Positions 1 to 11,677 of a stretch of 64,000 bases of DNA are shown here, in pieces. Origin of the DNA: Henningerozyma blattae CBS 6284 (lineage: Eukaryota > Ascomycota > Saccharomycetes > Saccharomycetales > Saccharomycetaceae); the NCBI RefSeq assembly GCF_000315915.1, contig NC_020185.1, forward strand, positions 2,170,001 through 2,234,000. The letters are read 5' to 3'. Positions within the stretch are counted from its first letter, which is position 1. Each line of letters opens with the position of its first letter. The position numbers were made by a program, and so were the translations under genes. The notes under the pieces are model-generated. The model saw nothing but the letters and a program-made list of their open reading frames with translations. It did not search any database and had not been told where the DNA came from.

Positions 1-373
1 CCGGACTAAATGACAAAAGAGGAGGGAAAAGAATATAAAGGGACAAAAAAGGGTAAGTGTGTCCGGGCAAAGACCCTATCCAAGCACGTGCTAGATGACA
101 AATAGCTTCGTCAGCAGCTTCCGCGGAAGGCACTTTGTCTATTCCGTTTCGGGCGAACATCTTCTGATGGCACTGCATGTGTTTCTCAGGCGATCCCATT
201 CGATCTTTATCTCTGTGGCGCTGTCTGTGTGGTGCTTTTTGCCACCACCCGATGCGGAAAAAGGGGCATATTTAAGGTTCTATAACTATTCCCAGATTGG
301 GGTGTGACACGTGAGTTGGTACGATCTATGTGGGAAGGTCCTCTTCCGCTTTTCGAAAAATTAATATTGTGCA
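1..373. other. Intergenic DNA at the left edge, with a PDRE and a CACGTG site
   Basis: No convincing gene is seen here; a 70-codon open frame at 95-307 resembles nothing known and has no supporting context. The stretch holds a palindromic GCACGTGC (84-91, a Cbf1/Pho4-type E-box) and a perfect TCCGCGGA (120-127), the pleiotropic drug response element bound by Pdr1/Pdr3 in S. cerevisiae. Which gene they serve cannot be told, because the left neighbour lies outside the window. Confidence 0.5.
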
Positions 374-457
374 GGGTGCTAAGGTGGAACAGTGGTTAGA
401 CCAGAGAACCTTGTGCTTCAAAAAGGTTGGTCTTCGAAAGTTTTGTGTTCGAAACTT
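374..457 (+). promoter_or_regulatory. RNA polymerase III promoter (A and B boxes) in the SNR52 leader
   Basis: The leader upstream of the snoRNA looks like a tRNA promoter without a tRNA. An A-box-like TGGTTAGACCAG lies at 393-404 and a B-box-like TGTTCGAAACT at 446-456. S. cerevisiae SNR52 is one of the few yeast snoRNA genes transcribed by Pol III, using A and B boxes in a leader that is removed, and its B-box region also reads GTTCGAAACTTC. The arms do not fold into a proper tRNA (acceptor mismatches, 8-nt T loop), so I read this as promoter and not as a tRNA gene. Confidence 0.8.
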
Positions 458-474
458 CGTGGGCCCATTTTCAT

Positions 475-569
475 ATGCTGATGATTAACATTAAGTGAAC
501 AATCTCTGATCAATAGCCTCGCAAGGGTTATTGGACTGATTAAAAACTATGTTGCCTTCCTTCTGAATA
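475..569 (+). ncRNA. SNR52: C/D box snoRNA snR52 (guides 25S Um2921 and 18S Am420)
   Basis: Box C-like CTGATGA is at 478-484, box D' CTGA at 506-509, a box C'-like TGATT near 537-541 and box D CTGA at 563-566. The guide before D' (about 495-505) pairs with the 25S A-loop sequence GATTGTTCAC; the fifth nucleotide before D' (A501) faces U2921. The guide before D (553-562) pairs with 18S AAGGAAGGCA; the fifth nucleotide (T558) faces A420. These are the two known targets of S. cerevisiae snR52, where the snoRNA directs 2'-O-methylation with Nop1. rRNA sequences were compared from memory. Mature ends are approximate. The gene sits about 100 bp upstream of TIM21. Confidence 0.9.
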
Positions 570-571
570 TG

Positions 572-579
572 TTTTTTTT
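572..579 (+). terminator. Pol III oligo-T terminator of SNR52
   Basis: Eight consecutive T residues follow box D by five nucleotides, as expected for termination by RNA polymerase III. Further T runs follow at about 586-592. Confidence 0.8.
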
Positions 580-670
580 GTCTAATTTTTTTTATATACT
601 TAAAGAGAATCACAACAAGACAAATATATGTCAAATCTAACATATTAAACTCGTCATTATCAGGTCTACC

Positions 671-1459
671 ATGTCAACGAGACTCACCGGCTTAAGTATC
701 AAGCCCGCTATGTCACCTCGACTTCTTAACTCGAGTAAGCCTTATTTGTTCCGCAATGCAATAATTAGGTCATCTTCTGTTTATACTAAACCTCTTAACT
801 TGGCCAATTACTCAATTTTGAATCGTACACCCTTAAACATCAAGAATTACTCCACATTTAATCAACATGCCAGGACGAAACCAAAACTTACTATGGCCAC
901 CATTAAATCTAAAATAAAATCATACACAATCTTTACTGCAACTTCCCTATTGATTCTATCATCGGTCTCTTTATGTTGTGTAGTCATATACTTACTGTTT
1001 AAAGAATTGTTTTCTCCCAATGGGAATACACAATTGTTTAATAGGTCTGTAAATTTGTTAAATAAAAATGATCAAATTAAAAAATTATTACAATGTGAAA
1101 AAAATGAAAAATTAGTAGCTTTTGGGGAATTAATTTTAAATAATAAGTGGAATATGGATAGACCAATCTCTTCAATAAGGAGGTTTAATAAAATTGATGG
1201 GAAATGGCATATCCTAATGAAATTCCATTTAAAATCAAACAAGAAATTGGGGGTGGTTCATTTAGATGCTGTGGAGTCTCAAGAGAAAAAATGGTACTTA
1301 TTTGAAGTTAAACCAAAGATTACATCCTTGTATATAGATATCCCAGGTGAAAAAAGATTTTATTTGATTAAATCACCACAATCAGTGGAAAAAATCAATC
1401 ATGCCATTAGACCAAAAGGGATTTTAAGTATCTTAAATTGGACTCCTAAGAAAGATTAG
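671..1459 (+). CDS. TIM21: Tim21, TIM23 translocase subunit
   Basis: This 262-residue protein is a mitochondrial inner-membrane subunit of the presequence translocase. In yeast Tim21 binds the intermembrane-space part of Tom22 and links TIM23 to respiratory supercomplexes. The first 75 or so residues are rich in Arg, Ser and Asn with almost no acidic residues, as in a presequence. One membrane segment spans residues 85-111, and the rest is the intermembrane-space domain, with family motifs such as VPGEKRYY (here IPGEKRFY) near residue 225 and a C-terminal WTPKKD. Length is close to the S. cerevisiae protein (239). It converges on GAS2. In S. cerevisiae TIM21 neighbours the FKS1 paralogue GSC2, so its position beside GAS2-FKS1 is ancestral. 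Several in-frame Met codons near the start leave the exact start open. Confidence 0.9.
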   Translation: MSTRLTGLSIKPAMSPRLLNSSKPYLFRNAIIRSSSVYTKPLNLANYSILNRTPLNIKNYSTFNQHARTKPKLTMATIKSKIKSYTIFTATSLLILSSVSLCCVVIYLLFKELFSPNGNTQLFNRSVNLLNKNDQIKKLLQCEKNEKLVAFGELILNNKWNMDRPISSIRRFNKIDGKWHILMKFHLKSNKKLGVVHLDAVESQEKKWYLFEVKPKITSLYIDIPGEKRFYLIKSPQSVEKINHAIRPKGILSILNWTPKKD

Positions 1460-1686
1460 TGAATAGTTTCTTCAGCATATAAACTTTCATTGACTACTAC
1501 TACTACTACTATGTCATTTTGTAATTTTAATAATTGTGTTTTTTGCTTTTTTTTTTACACTAATCTTTAACAATATATTCATTTTATATTCATCTTACTT
1601 TTTTTAACCATATTTCAATTGCGTTACGTGTATTAGTATATATATATATGTATATATATTTATGCAAATATTAAATAGCTATTTAT

Positions 1687-3501
1687 TCAATATATACAAT
1701 TAACTATTAATGCAATAATCATTAAAGCACCAATGAAATTCATATCCAAGATAGAAAGCTGGTTACCTTGACTTTCTTTACGATATTGTTCATGAATATC
1801 ATCCGTATCTAGCACAACTGAAGGCTCAGAACCATCTAGCTTGGCTTTGTCATTATTTTTCTCATCTTTACTATTATCTCTTGCTAATTGCTTGGTGGTG
1901 CCTTTCTTATCTTTGTCTTCTTCTTTTGCTATGCTACTGCTCTTCATTCGATTATTTGTAACATGCTCTTTAAATGTATTGATGATATCTTTACATTTAG
2001 TTACATTATCTTCAGTTCTTTCACTCTTGATATTATAAAATACATTCTTATGAGTAATAGGGCAAACTCTATCATTCTTATTTAATTGGTAATAAAATTT
2101 ACTAATTTCAAGAGATAGTTTTTCATAAACTGAACAATCAGAATATTTCCCATATAGCCCTTTAGATCCATCGGCAACAATATCTGAACAATCAACCTCA
2201 TGGCAAATATAATCAAATAATCTCTTGTATTCGGAATTTTCAGGTTCAATTAAAGGTGACATCAAGCATGGTAAATTATCGTATAAGCATTCACATTTAA
2301 TACGATTTGGTGATGGTGGTAAGTTTTTATTAGCCTTCCATAATGGGTATTTGAATTGATCAGGACATTCATATTCTTTAAATGGTTTACTTTCATTTAA
2401 TTCTTTCAAAAACTCTTCCTTGGTAGTTCCAATTGGTTGTGCTTTAGCAAATTCATCCTTCAAGTATTTGAAATCTTCCAATTCAACAACGTTACCATGT
2501 GGATCAATCTTTACAACACCATAATGATTTTCTTCTTCAAAATACATATATACTAAACCACCTGACCAAATACCACTCATCTTAGTACCATAAAGAGCTG
2601 TAACTTCAGTAAATGGTCTTGGTCTAATTAAATTACATCCAAATTCTGAGAAAAACACTGGAACTGGATAATCTTTAAATTCTGCAGTTCTTTCACGGTA
2701 CCCACTTGTACCATACGAAGAATAACCACACCATTCGTACATATTAATACCATAAAAATCTGCCTTAACATCTCCACATATGAAATACTTTGCAAGGTTA
2801 GACCTTGTATCAGCATCATCATTAGTAGAATAACCCACTGGAATTTCCCTATAACCCTTTTCCTTGATATATACTTTAACATCTCTAATTGCTGCTTTGA
2901 CGAATGGTGATGCATGTGTGTTTGTCTTATCATTTGTGACTTCATTCCCAGCGAAAAATCCTAAAATATTATGATACTTTTCCATTGTGTCAATCACTTT
3001 AGTATATCTTTCCCAAATATTTGTATCCCATGTTGGCTCATTTCTTACAATTGAAACATCGGGTTCAGATAAATCTAGTAATACATAGATCCCTTCTTTT
3101 GATAAGGCATTCATACAGATATCATGATCCTTCTCTGGATCAATTGAATATACACGAATTGTATTAATATTTAATTTTTTCAAATATGGTATATCTCTTA
3201 AACACATTTTTTCATCCGCTAAAGGATCTAAATATTTTGTTTCAAAAACACCTGTAGCTTCTTCTAATTGTTGCATAGTACGTCTTGGCTGATATGCAAT
3301 ACCTTTCATGAAAAATTGTTCACCAGTTTCTGAATTGAAAAATTTGTTCCCAACAATCTCAATTATTGGTAAATTAATTAAACCATTATCAGTTTTAGTC
3401 TCACCATTAACTTTTGTTAGTACCCTACTCAAGAGTAATATAAAAGTTAAAACTATAGAAGTTTTAACAAAATACCTTTTCATTTTGCTTCCGATATTCA
3501 T
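1687..3501 (-). CDS. GAS2: GH72 beta-1,3-glucanosyltransferase, Gas2-like (sporulation type)
   Basis: The 604-residue protein is a glycoside hydrolase family 72 enzyme that splits and re-joins beta-1,3-glucan at the cell surface. An N-terminal hydrophobic signal segment (about residues 11-30) is followed by the GH72 barrel, with acid/base Glu187 in GNEVTND and nucleophile Glu286 in FSEFGCN. A Cys-rich X8 domain lies at about residues 375-500, then a Lys/Asp/Ser-rich linker and a hydrophobic C-terminal tail expected to be replaced by a GPI anchor. Of the yeast Gas proteins only Gas1 and Gas2 carry the Cys-rich domain; the sequence and the position next to FKS1 (as YLR343W is in S. cerevisiae) point to Gas2, which acts in spore wall assembly. 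A second Met at residue 7 is a possible start. Confidence 0.92.
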   Translation of the reverse strand: MNIGSKMKRYFVKTSIVLTFILLLSRVLTKVNGETKTDNGLINLPIIEIVGNKFFNSETGEQFFMKGIAYQPRRTMQQLEEATGVFETKYLDPLADEKMCLRDIPYLKKLNINTIRVYSIDPEKDHDICMNALSKEGIYVLLDLSEPDVSIVRNEPTWDTNIWERYTKVIDTMEKYHNILGFFAGNEVTNDKTNTHASPFVKAAIRDVKVYIKEKGYREIPVGYSTNDDADTRSNLAKYFICGDVKADFYGINMYEWCGYSSYGTSGYRERTAEFKDYPVPVFFSEFGCNLIRPRPFTEVTALYGTKMSGIWSGGLVYMYFEEENHYGVVKIDPHGNVVELEDFKYLKDEFAKAQPIGTTKEEFLKELNESKPFKEYECPDQFKYPLWKANKNLPPSPNRIKCECLYDNLPCLMSPLIEPENSEYKRLFDYICHEVDCSDIVADGSKGLYGKYSDCSVYEKLSLEISKFYYQLNKNDRVCPITHKNVFYNIKSERTEDNVTKCKDIINTFKEHVTNNRMKSSSIAKEEDKDKKGTTKQLARDNSKDEKNNDKAKLDGSEPSVVLDTDDIHEQYRKESQGNQLSILDMNFIGALMIIALIVNCIY

Positions 3502-4036
3502 CTGATTAAAATAGAACCACTAATATCTTTCTTCTGAGTATTTTTGATCTTTTCTCAAAGGTAGCTTATTGTAAGAAAAGTTAAATTAAAATTTATTACT
3601 CTTATTGGTTTTTCTCTTTTTTTTATAAAGATTAATATTATCGATATTCCTTTTTTTTTTAAATTATTTTATTTTGTGGCATGCGACAAAATTTTTGGGC
3701 AGCTCGAACGTCAGTAAAAAAAGAAAATACATAACAAGGAATTTTATTAATATAATAAAGATGTTACTTTTAAAATATAATTTATAAAATACATGAACCC
3801 AGGGTCTTATATAAAAACACGTTAAAACAAAAAAGATATATATAAAAAGAGAGTAAGATAAAGTCAAAAAAAAATATAGCACTGCCAAAGGTTGTGCTAT
3901 TAACAAGTAGAATATCCCAAAATTAGTTAATAAAGTAATAAAAAAAATGGTAAAATGACGAGATGAGGGATTATGATATAAAAAAAGTAAGCCAATTGAC
4001 AGTCCCTTAAATTAAGTAGGAATAAGTTCAATTTAA
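3502..4036. other. Intergenic: GAS2 promoter and FKS1 3' flank
   Basis: AT-rich DNA with poly-A/T tracts. I see no convincing middle-sporulation element or other site, only a near match (GCGACAAAA, minus one consensus base) at about 3683-3691. Short open frames here are not supported. Confidence 0.5.
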
Positions 4037-7000
4037 TCATTTAATGGTAGACCAAGTCTTTAGAGATGGTGTATGTGTGTAGTAGTGACTAGCATAAGTA
4101 GACATACTATACCCGGTATCGTTGTTGCTTACATTTCTTGGTTGGACAATGTTGTGGAAGACACCAGTTAAGGAAGAACCAATGTTGTAGACTCTGTTAG
4201 AAGCGACAGCTGGACCAATGATACAAGCTAAAAAGATGATGAAAACGGTAAAGTATAATCCCATGTATTTCTTAATCATCTTCTTTCTTAGACGAGTTTG
4301 TTTCAAGGAGTAAATTGGTGGACGAATTTGTCTAGATGGTTTCAACCAGAATAACATCATAGAATGGAATTTATCAATACCTGGAATGCAAACAATTGGG
4401 AATTGGACAAACATAATAACATGACCTAAGACAAAATCGGCAGCAAATTCGGATAATTCAATAACCTTTGCACATAATTCTCTAGATGGTTGAGTCCATG
4501 CCATGTAACCCATTTTGTTACCATACCATTTACCAGTCCAGAAAGCAGTGTTAGATCTATCATTCTTCATTTCTCTGGTTAATAAGAAAACAGACATACA
4601 TTGGAAAATGAACCTTTGACATTGAATAGAAGCAACACAACCCAATAACATTCTACTCCAGTTGAAACCTTCCAAAACCCACATAACAATGAACATAATA
4701 ATATGGATAACAACTGCAACACCATGAGCAAAACCAGCCATGACAGAGGCAGTCTTCTTACAACACATATTGAACAATGGACCTGAACAACAAGCCATAC
4801 ACATGCAGAAGAATAAAACACCTAAATCAACGGCAATTGGAGCCAAAGTACAGATAATCAAACGAATAACGGAATTAACTCTATCATCGACGGTTGTGTG
4901 AACACCAGTTTGAGCGTTAATGAAGGTGAAAGCAACAAAACAACCGGCAGCATAAACAGCACATGGAAGTAAGTCAGAAATAATTAAATTCCATCTCTGA
5001 GCTCTGTTTGCATCACCAGCACTCTTTTCAGAATCATCACCAGTTAACTTCTTCTTGAAACCAGTAGAACGAGATCTGGACATTCTAACGTAACCAATCC
5101 AAGAGTTTCTGTGGTATTTACCATTACCTCTGGATAACCATCTAATATAATCTCTATAATCCAAGAAATAGTCTTCCCAAGAGAATTGATGTGGGTTGAA
5201 TAAAAATGGAGAGAACAATAATGAAGATAAGGAAGCCCAGAACCATAATAATGGAGCTTGCCAGTGAGAACAAGTACCGAAGAATAACATTAGCATTGAT
5301 CTAGCACCCATGTAGATAGCAGAATTAGCAAATCTAGAGTACAAGATAGAAAATGGAATACGAGCAGTAGCAAACCCTCTACCAGTTGAAATATAACGAG
5401 CACCACCAACTGACATATCCATCAATAAAGCATTAGAATAAACTTGACCAGCGAAAACTTCAAACATTGGAGATAAAGATAGAATATGACGGAAGAATCT
5501 CAAAGTAGCTTTCCAAACACCACGTTCAATCAATTCTTGAACTACAATTGGGACAAAGGCAATGAAGAAAACGATGAAAATAGATAAAGTATAACGTCTA
5601 ACCCAATCAACGACTGGAGATAAGTTGTAACAACCGATTGGATATAGAATATCAGTGATTGGTTTATTTCTGTTATAGATACAGAAAATAGATTCATGGG
5701 CTAAAGCATTCATATTGACCAAGGTTAACATGAACATTTGCAAAGACAATTGAATAAACAAGTTATTCAAATGGAAACCAGGATGGGCATAGTAGAAAGA
5801 TAAGAAACGATCAATTGGTAATTGAGTACCTAAGTAATAATATTCACGAGATAACATTTGTTCACCCATACCAGCACCAATCTTTGTGTTGAAATTCAAA
5901 ATTGTACCAAAACCTAAATCTCTACCTTTACCACATTGATAATATTCACAGTGCTTGATTCTACCACCTCTTAATAAGGCGTTCATACCTGCATAAATAT
6001 CTTCGTTCAAATGTAAACCCTTTTGAGCCTTAGAAATACCACCTCTTGTTGTCATATAAGTAGCGTTAACGAAATCCGGATGACCATAATGTAATTTACC
6101 ACCAATTTGAGATAAAGTACGAGCGAAAAGAGTACCAAAAGTTTGTTCCTTACCTGCAGCAACATCACCTAAAACACCTGAATTTTCAGAGAAAATATAT
6201 TCTCTTGCACCAACAATAGCAACAGGATGATTAGTAGTTTGTTCTTCATAAGTTAAACTTGGAGAGTATGGGTTAACATTTTCCACATTTAATTCTTCGA
6301 ATTCAGCCAATACAGATCTAATCTTCAAACATTCTTCCAAATAATTATCTTGGTTAGCATCAATCAATTGGATATATTCACCTCTGTAGAAAATCAAAGC
6401 ATGATTTTGATTATCAGATTTACCATCACCTAAAATTGGGTTACCAGATAACTGAACTCTGAACTTTGGACGTCTTCTACCGTTATCTAAGATTTCACAA
6501 TGACCATCAATTAAAGCGGAGTAAATTCTTGGTTCTTCACCTTCATTTAATGGAGGTTCTTCATCCAAATAAGCAATTTGTAAATCAGGATAAGCTCTTA
6601 GTAAGAATTCAGCATTTTCCATTTCATGTGGTTTAAATTTAGCCAATCTTTGCATAGAAACAACAAATTTGAACTTTCTTCTTGCCATCTTTTCCAATTC
6701 CTTTTCTAAACCTTCAGCGTTACCACCAAACATTTGAACAATTTCAGGGTTTTCTACACGGTATAACAATTTAATAGCTCTTGCGTAATTCATAAAACCA
6801 GAAACAGTACGGTACAAAGTTTGGAATCTTAAGGAAGCCCAGATACGGGTTCTTAAGGTGTATTCAGGAGCAGCTGACTTGAAACCAATACAGTAGAATG
6901 GTAAATCATCGATTTGAGTCTTCAAAGCATCGTTCTTTTCACCAGTTTCTTCTTCATCATAGGCAGCAGTTTCTTCAGCTAAGATCTTTGTATCCTTAAC

Positions 7001-9697
7001 AAAACAATCCCATTCAACTGGATGTAATTGTTTCAAATATTCTAGTAAAGTAACTCTTGAAAATTGATCATCTTCACGAATAATTTCTCTTAATGATAAT
7101 AAGATTCTTTCAGCATAATGAGGAGTCAAGACAGTGAAAGTTGGCATGTTGTCAACAGGTAACGGTTCAGGAATTGGAGTAGCTAAAGATTGGGCAAAGA
7201 AAGAAATACGACGTTCAGCTTCAGAATTTCTTGGGAAGAATTCAGTTTCGAAATTATTATCATCTTGAGAGACAAAGAAAGTTGGAGCTCTTAAAGTTCT
7301 CTTACCTTCAATTTCAGATGGGACTTGATGATATAATAATCTTTGAACGTGATCAATAGCTAATAAATGTTCTCTATACATGGAGATAATAATAGCGTTC
7401 CAAACTTGAGAAATTAAAACCTTTGGTTTATATTTAATTTCCATATCATTAGTAGCCAAGATCTTGGAGTAAATTCTCTTTGGTAATCTTGTAAAAATAT
7501 TTCTCCATGGAGTCAAGATAGAAATACCTAAGTAGAAAGATTTACCAACAGAGAAGATAGTATTGACCAAAATGTACCACAAATAAGTATCTAAGAAGAA
7601 TAAGATGAAATCGGTAGCGACCATTAAACCTAAAACAATCTTTGCTTGTTGTTTACATAAGACATCACCCCACCAATATTCACCAGTACATCTCATATCC
7701 ATGGTAGATAAAATTCTTAAAGGATCTCTTAAGGAAAGAATCAAGAAGTAGTAAGATTCGGAGTACTTGGCAGCAAAGACAGTAACCCAAACCAAATAGG
7801 ATAACCACATATCAATACCTTTCAATGGAGCAAAATTAGCAGTGAAAGTTTGAGAAGATACATAACGTCTTGTCTTCTTTTTCATGTAAGGAGTAAATAA
7901 TCCACCTAATGGCATAATAGAGAAGAAAATCAAAGTAGCAACAGCAATGAAAAACATAACTGCAGAAACGGCATGAGTGGCAACAGAATAAACGTCATCT
8001 TTATCATAAGCGAAGACGAAAATAATAGGACCTAAATTAATACCGAAAATAACCAATAATAACCAAAATCTTCTTGACAAATGTTGAGCACCAGCCCATT
8101 TTCTTGGAACAAAAGCCCATTCACAAAGAGTAGCGACAATTTGAATCAATGAAGCTAAAGTACCACCAAGGGCCGCAGAAGCCCATCTATAAGCAGCTAA
8201 AGGTTGATTGTTAACCAATTGTTGATAGTTATGAGTGTAGAAAGTTGGAGCGTTATAAGCACAATACATCCAATAAACGGTGATATGCATGATCCAAATA
8301 CGATTGAAATTGGTAATCAAATGTAACCAAGTTCTTGATTCTTTATAAGTTTTGAAGAAAACATCATTCCAATCGACATCACCTAGTCTTAAATATCTTT
8401 CTTCTGAAGGTAAATCAGTTAATTTTTCACCATCTTCAAAGATGATTTTAGTTAAACCTTCTGGATACCAGAATAATTGATTAACATCATCATAACCGAC
8501 GATCTTATCATGATCTTTTTCACGTTTGACAAATCTACCATCTTGAACTTCATAGACTTGATTTCTAATATATTTATAAATTGGAGTGATGATTCTATTT
8601 AAGAAATCACCTTCGGGCATTGGTTCGGCTCTTTGTTGACATAATGGCGAGTCTAAATAATCCAAACCACATTTATAAATGAAACATAAACATTCGGAAG
8701 TGAATCTAACTTGATTGGCTTCACCCCACATCAATAAATATAAGGAAATTTGTCTTACTCTTTCCAAAGGAGTCATTTCATTCATCTTCACTTTCCATCT
8801 GAAATCAGCAGCTTCTAAAGAATTATCACCTTCCAATTCTTTCAAAGTATTTTCTGCATCTTCTTCGGTATTAGTTTCTTCGATCTTCTTCTTATTCTTC
8901 TTCTTGGCTCTTAATCTCTTCTTTTTAATCTTACCCAAGTTCATATTTCTAAAACCGACTTGATCATCCATATCTAATTGAGCAGCAAAATACCATTTTT
9001 TATAATTTGCAGTATCACCCCCAATATAATCAGCATGAAGGGATAAAAGAGCTTGATCTGGAGACATTCTCGAGGATCTGGAATCTAACAAAGTCATGAA
9101 ATGATCAAACATGTTTCTCATCGAATCTCTTTGGAAACCAAATCTATTTGTCAAATCAATGAAAACATCTTCAATTTGTTCAATGGTTACTGGAGATTGA
9201 GAATCAGCAGTCCAAGCTGGATAAGGATCATTTGGTAAAGCCATGGCAATGGTATTTGGATCGTATTGGCCGTATGGAGTAGAAGTACCAGACATGTTTG
9301 GATCATCATAAGTCATTTGAGATGGTGTATATTGACCAGATTGATCATAATTATCATAACCTGGAGTGCCTGGTGGACCATAAGAGGAGAAATCAGAGAA
9401 GTTTTCTGGATCCTGCTGGAACCCATTTGGTTGATTGTAATAATTACCGTTCATATCTTGTTGCATTTGAGATGGATCTTGATATTGGTATTGATCGTAT
9501 TGGTTGTTGTTATATTGACCTTGATTTGGGTAAATTGGGTTCCCATAATCATCGTATTGCATTTGCATTTGAGATTGATCCACGTACATGTTTGGATCTT
9601 GCATGTCTTGCATGTTTTGCATATCTGGTATATCTTGCATGTTTTGCATGTCTTGTTGCCCATACGGGTCTTGATTGTTGTTATACCCGTTAGACAT
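4037..9697 (-). CDS. FKS1: Beta-1,3-glucan synthase catalytic subunit
   Basis: This 1886-residue plasma-membrane protein (family GT48) makes cell wall beta-1,3-glucan from UDP-glucose and is controlled by Rho1. S. cerevisiae Fks1 has 1876 residues. A Gln/Asn/Met-rich cytosolic N-terminus (about residues 1-150, with repeated QDMQNM-like units) precedes a first membrane cluster (about 460-740), a large cytosolic catalytic region and a second membrane cluster (about 1340-1860). Echinocandin hot spot 1 reads FLILSLRDP at residues 651-659 and hot spot 2 contains [10 protein letters not shown], both of the susceptible type. It is the only FKS gene in the window. Its neighbours match both S. cerevisiae copies (GAS2 beside FKS1; TIM21 and IMO32 beside GSC2), so FKS1 versus GSC2 orthology is not settled by context. 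Upstream lies an unusually long promoter. Confidence 0.96.
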   Translation of the reverse strand: MSNGYNNNQDPYGQQDMQNMQDIPDMQNMQDMQDPNMYVDQSQMQMQYDDYGNPIYPNQGQYNNNQYDQYQYQDPSQMQQDMNGNYYNQPNGFQQDPENFSDFSSYGPPGTPGYDNYDQSGQYTPSQMTYDDPNMSGTSTPYGQYDPNTIAMALPNDPYPAWTADSQSPVTIEQIEDVFIDLTNRFGFQRDSMRNMFDHFMTLLDSRSSRMSPDQALLSLHADYIGGDTANYKKWYFAAQLDMDDQVGFRNMNLGKIKKKRLRAKKKNKKKIEETNTEEDAENTLKELEGDNSLEAADFRWKVKMNEMTPLERVRQISLYLLMWGEANQVRFTSECLCFIYKCGLDYLDSPLCQQRAEPMPEGDFLNRIITPIYKYIRNQVYEVQDGRFVKREKDHDKIVGYDDVNQLFWYPEGLTKIIFEDGEKLTDLPSEERYLRLGDVDWNDVFFKTYKESRTWLHLITNFNRIWIMHITVYWMYCAYNAPTFYTHNYQQLVNNQPLAAYRWASAALGGTLASLIQIVATLCEWAFVPRKWAGAQHLSRRFWLLLVIFGINLGPIIFVFAYDKDDVYSVATHAVSAVMFFIAVATLIFFSIMPLGGLFTPYMKKKTRRYVSSQTFTANFAPLKGIDMWLSYLVWVTVFAAKYSESYYFLILSLRDPLRILSTMDMRCTGEYWWGDVLCKQQAKIVLGLMVATDFILFFLDTYLWYILVNTIFSVGKSFYLGISILTPWRNIFTRLPKRIYSKILATNDMEIKYKPKVLISQVWNAIIISMYREHLLAIDHVQRLLYHQVPSEIEGKRTLRAPTFFVSQDDNNFETEFFPRNSEAERRISFFAQSLATPIPEPLPVDNMPTFTVLTPHYAERILLSLREIIREDDQFSRVTLLEYLKQLHPVEWDCFVKDTKILAEETAAYDEEETGEKNDALKTQIDDLPFYCIGFKSAAPEYTLRTRIWASLRFQTLYRTVSGFMNYARAIKLLYRVENPEIVQMFGGNAEGLEKELEKMARRKFKFVVSMQRLAKFKPHEMENAEFLLRAYPDLQIAYLDEEPPLNEGEEPRIYSALIDGHCEILDNGRRRPKFRVQLSGNPILGDGKSDNQNHALIFYRGEYIQLIDANQDNYLEECLKIRSVLAEFEELNVENVNPYSPSLTYEEQTTNHPVAIVGAREYIFSENSGVLGDVAAGKEQTFGTLFARTLSQIGGKLHYGHPDFVNATYMTTRGGISKAQKGLHLNEDIYAGMNALLRGGRIKHCEYYQCGKGRDLGFGTILNFNTKIGAGMGEQMLSREYYYLGTQLPIDRFLSFYYAHPGFHLNNLFIQLSLQMFMLTLVNMNALAHESIFCIYNRNKPITDILYPIGCYNLSPVVDWVRRYTLSIFIVFFIAFVPIVVQELIERGVWKATLRFFRHILSLSPMFEVFAGQVYSNALLMDMSVGGARYISTGRGFATARIPFSILYSRFANSAIYMGARSMLMLFFGTCSHWQAPLLWFWASLSSLLFSPFLFNPHQFSWEDYFLDYRDYIRWLSRGNGKYHRNSWIGYVRMSRSRSTGFKKKLTGDDSEKSAGDANRAQRWNLIISDLLPCAVYAAGCFVAFTFINAQTGVHTTVDDRVNSVIRLIICTLAPIAVDLGVLFFCMCMACCSGPLFNMCCKKTASVMAGFAHGVAVVIHIIMFIVMWVLEGFNWSRMLLGCVASIQCQRFIFQCMSVFLLTREMKNDRSNTAFWTGKWYGNKMGYMAWTQPSRELCAKVIELSEFAADFVLGHVIMFVQFPIVCIPGIDKFHSMMLFWLKPSRQIRPPIYSLKQTRLRKKMIKKYMGLYFTVFIIFLACIIGPAVASNRVYNIGSSLTGVFHNIVQPRNVSNNDTGYSMSTYASHYYTHTPSLKTWSTIK

Positions 9698-11677
9698 GAT
9701 TAAAATAAATGAGTTTTAAGTTGAAATGTTTGCTATTTTTATTTTCTCTCTTAAAACCAACGAAATTAATCAGTTACGATATAACCGTGATTTATAATAA
9801 TTTTTGTTTGTTTGGTGTGTAATATTTATTTATTTATTATTACTAATGGTTGTTTGTTTTTTTTTCAACTTTTAAACTTTGATCTAATCGATGGTGTTAT
9901 TTACGAAGGAAGAAAAAGAATAGGAATAAAAATGAAATAAATTAAACTAAAAAAAGTTGAATCAAGATCAAAAGATGAAAAGGAAAATTCACTCAAGAAC
10001 AAATTATACAAAACAAAAAAAATTTAAAATAATTTGCTTTTTAAAATTAGAATCCTAAGAGAAATGAAACAAATGATTCCATGAACAAAGAGATATATAT
10101 AGTAAAAACCCCAAGATTTGAAAGTAGAATTGCAAGTGGAAGAAAATAGACCCAAAAGAAAACATGGCAACATAGACACTTAGTTCATTATTTTGTGACT
10201 TGATCGAGACATGGAAACATATGAGACAGATTACATACATACCAAATAACAACAACAATTACAAAAGGTTTTTCTTTTACTATGTCGGAAAAAAAAGAAA
10301 TACCAGACATAGCTAAGCATTAAAGAGACCGATCGAGGCATAGATAGATGCATTACACATGCACATACAAAATTACAAAAATACAAAATTACAAAAATAC
10401 ACCGATCAACATTATCGAAGACAGTATGAGGAATCAGTATATCTAACTCAAAACAAACAGGAATTAATGGATGGAAAGATGATTTCGAACCATTTGGGCA
10501 GTGAAAAGAGCGTAGGCACTCTGATTTGGCCTTTGGGTCCGATTTGGGTTGTAGCTCGAGCAAAAACTTTATAGAGATTGATTGGGCAAATTTGGCAAAT
10601 TTCACAAATTGGCAAAGTAGAAAATTAGAAAAACTAGAAAAAATTGAAAAAATTGAAAAATTAGCAAATTGGCCAATGGCCAAGGGAGACACGGACGCGA
10701 CGCGTCATGTCTGAATGCGGACACTGCCAACAACCGTGGTTGGCCCGAAACGGAAATCCAAGTGCTCTCGAGATCACCGGCGAGATCATTTTTCAATGGC
10801 AACGGCGATCAGAGGCAAGAGTGGCGTGCGTCCGTTTCTGAGTCGGGATGCACAGCACATCCGTTTCGGGAAAGGTGAGTGGTCGTTTCTGGATAGTCTG
10901 TGGCTGAATCAGGAAGTGTGAGTGGACGCCAAATATTAATAAAAAGAAAAGAAAATTAACAATTAAAATTAGCCATTGTGGGTAAGAAAGTGCCAAACCG
11001 CGTTTGGGTTTCGCGTCGTGTCCGGAAACGGAAATGGGAGGCTCTGGCCAGATGGCAAAGTTCGCGTCTCCGTTTCCGAATCGGGAAAGCGCGCGTATGT
11101 TTCGTGAGAATCGGGAAACAGAATCGGGAAATTCGGGGAGAGCATGAGAACCGGATCCATGGAGAAACAAGACACGAGATCAAATTAAAAATAAAAGAAA
11201 AGCCCGTGAGGGTGAAAAAAAAACAAGATAAAATATGATAAAATAAGATCAAATAAAATATAAAAGACTTCGGAATTGATTAGGAAATATAATTCCCTCT
11301 TTGTAGTGACTTATCTGGGACAGCTAGTAAACAGAGGCACAAAATACAAGGCTCATTACTAGTGTCTTTTGGGATAATAACCTTAGCCGGCTAGGGTTTG
11401 CTCTTGGGTTGATGTTTTGTTTACTTAGACACATAATACATAACTGAATGTGTGGATAAATATTAGAGTGATTGATTAGTAAAGATTAGTAATTGAAATA
11501 ACAAGAGAGAGATAGAGAGTGTGTGTGTGTGAGTAAGAGAAAGATTATGTATGTGTGTGTATGTGTATGTATTATTTGTTTGTTTGTAGCCTGTGCAGTC
11601 ACGTGGAGGCTATGTACAGGCACAATGTGAATTGTGGCGTGATGTCATGCGACGGGCTTATTAGTAGTTTCAGTTTC
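9698..11677 (-). promoter_or_regulatory. 2-kb FKS1 upstream region with GC-rich island and MCB/SCB sites
   Basis: No gene is seen between FKS1 and the 3' end of IMO32. From about 10,670 to 11,160 the DNA becomes clearly GC-richer than its surroundings and repeats motifs of the type CCGTTTC and TCGGGAAA at least eight times in both orientations. It contains a perfect MCB site ACGCGT (10700-10705, inside GACGCGACGCGTC) and an SCB match TTTCGCG (11009-11015). FKS1 of S. cerevisiae is a G1-phase target of SBF/MBF, so these sites fit. A 16-bp direct duplication of the type ACAAAATTACAAAAAT lies near 10,370-10,400. Short open frames that run through the GC-rich part on both strands overlap one another and are not credible genes. 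Confidence 0.6.

Noticed and set aside
374..475. tRNA-like sequence upstream of TIM21
   Set aside because: It has A- and B-box-like words but no valid cloverleaf; the following C/D snoRNA and the known SNR52 promoter layout explain it better.
9266..9703. Long open frames opposite the FKS1 N-terminus
   Set aside because: Low-complexity mirror of the Gln/Asn/Met-rich FKS1 coding strand; no family resemblance.
10231..11252. Several overlapping open frames in the GC-rich FKS1 upstream region
   Set aside because: They overlap on both strands, have no recognisable motif, and arise because GC-rich DNA has few stop codons.
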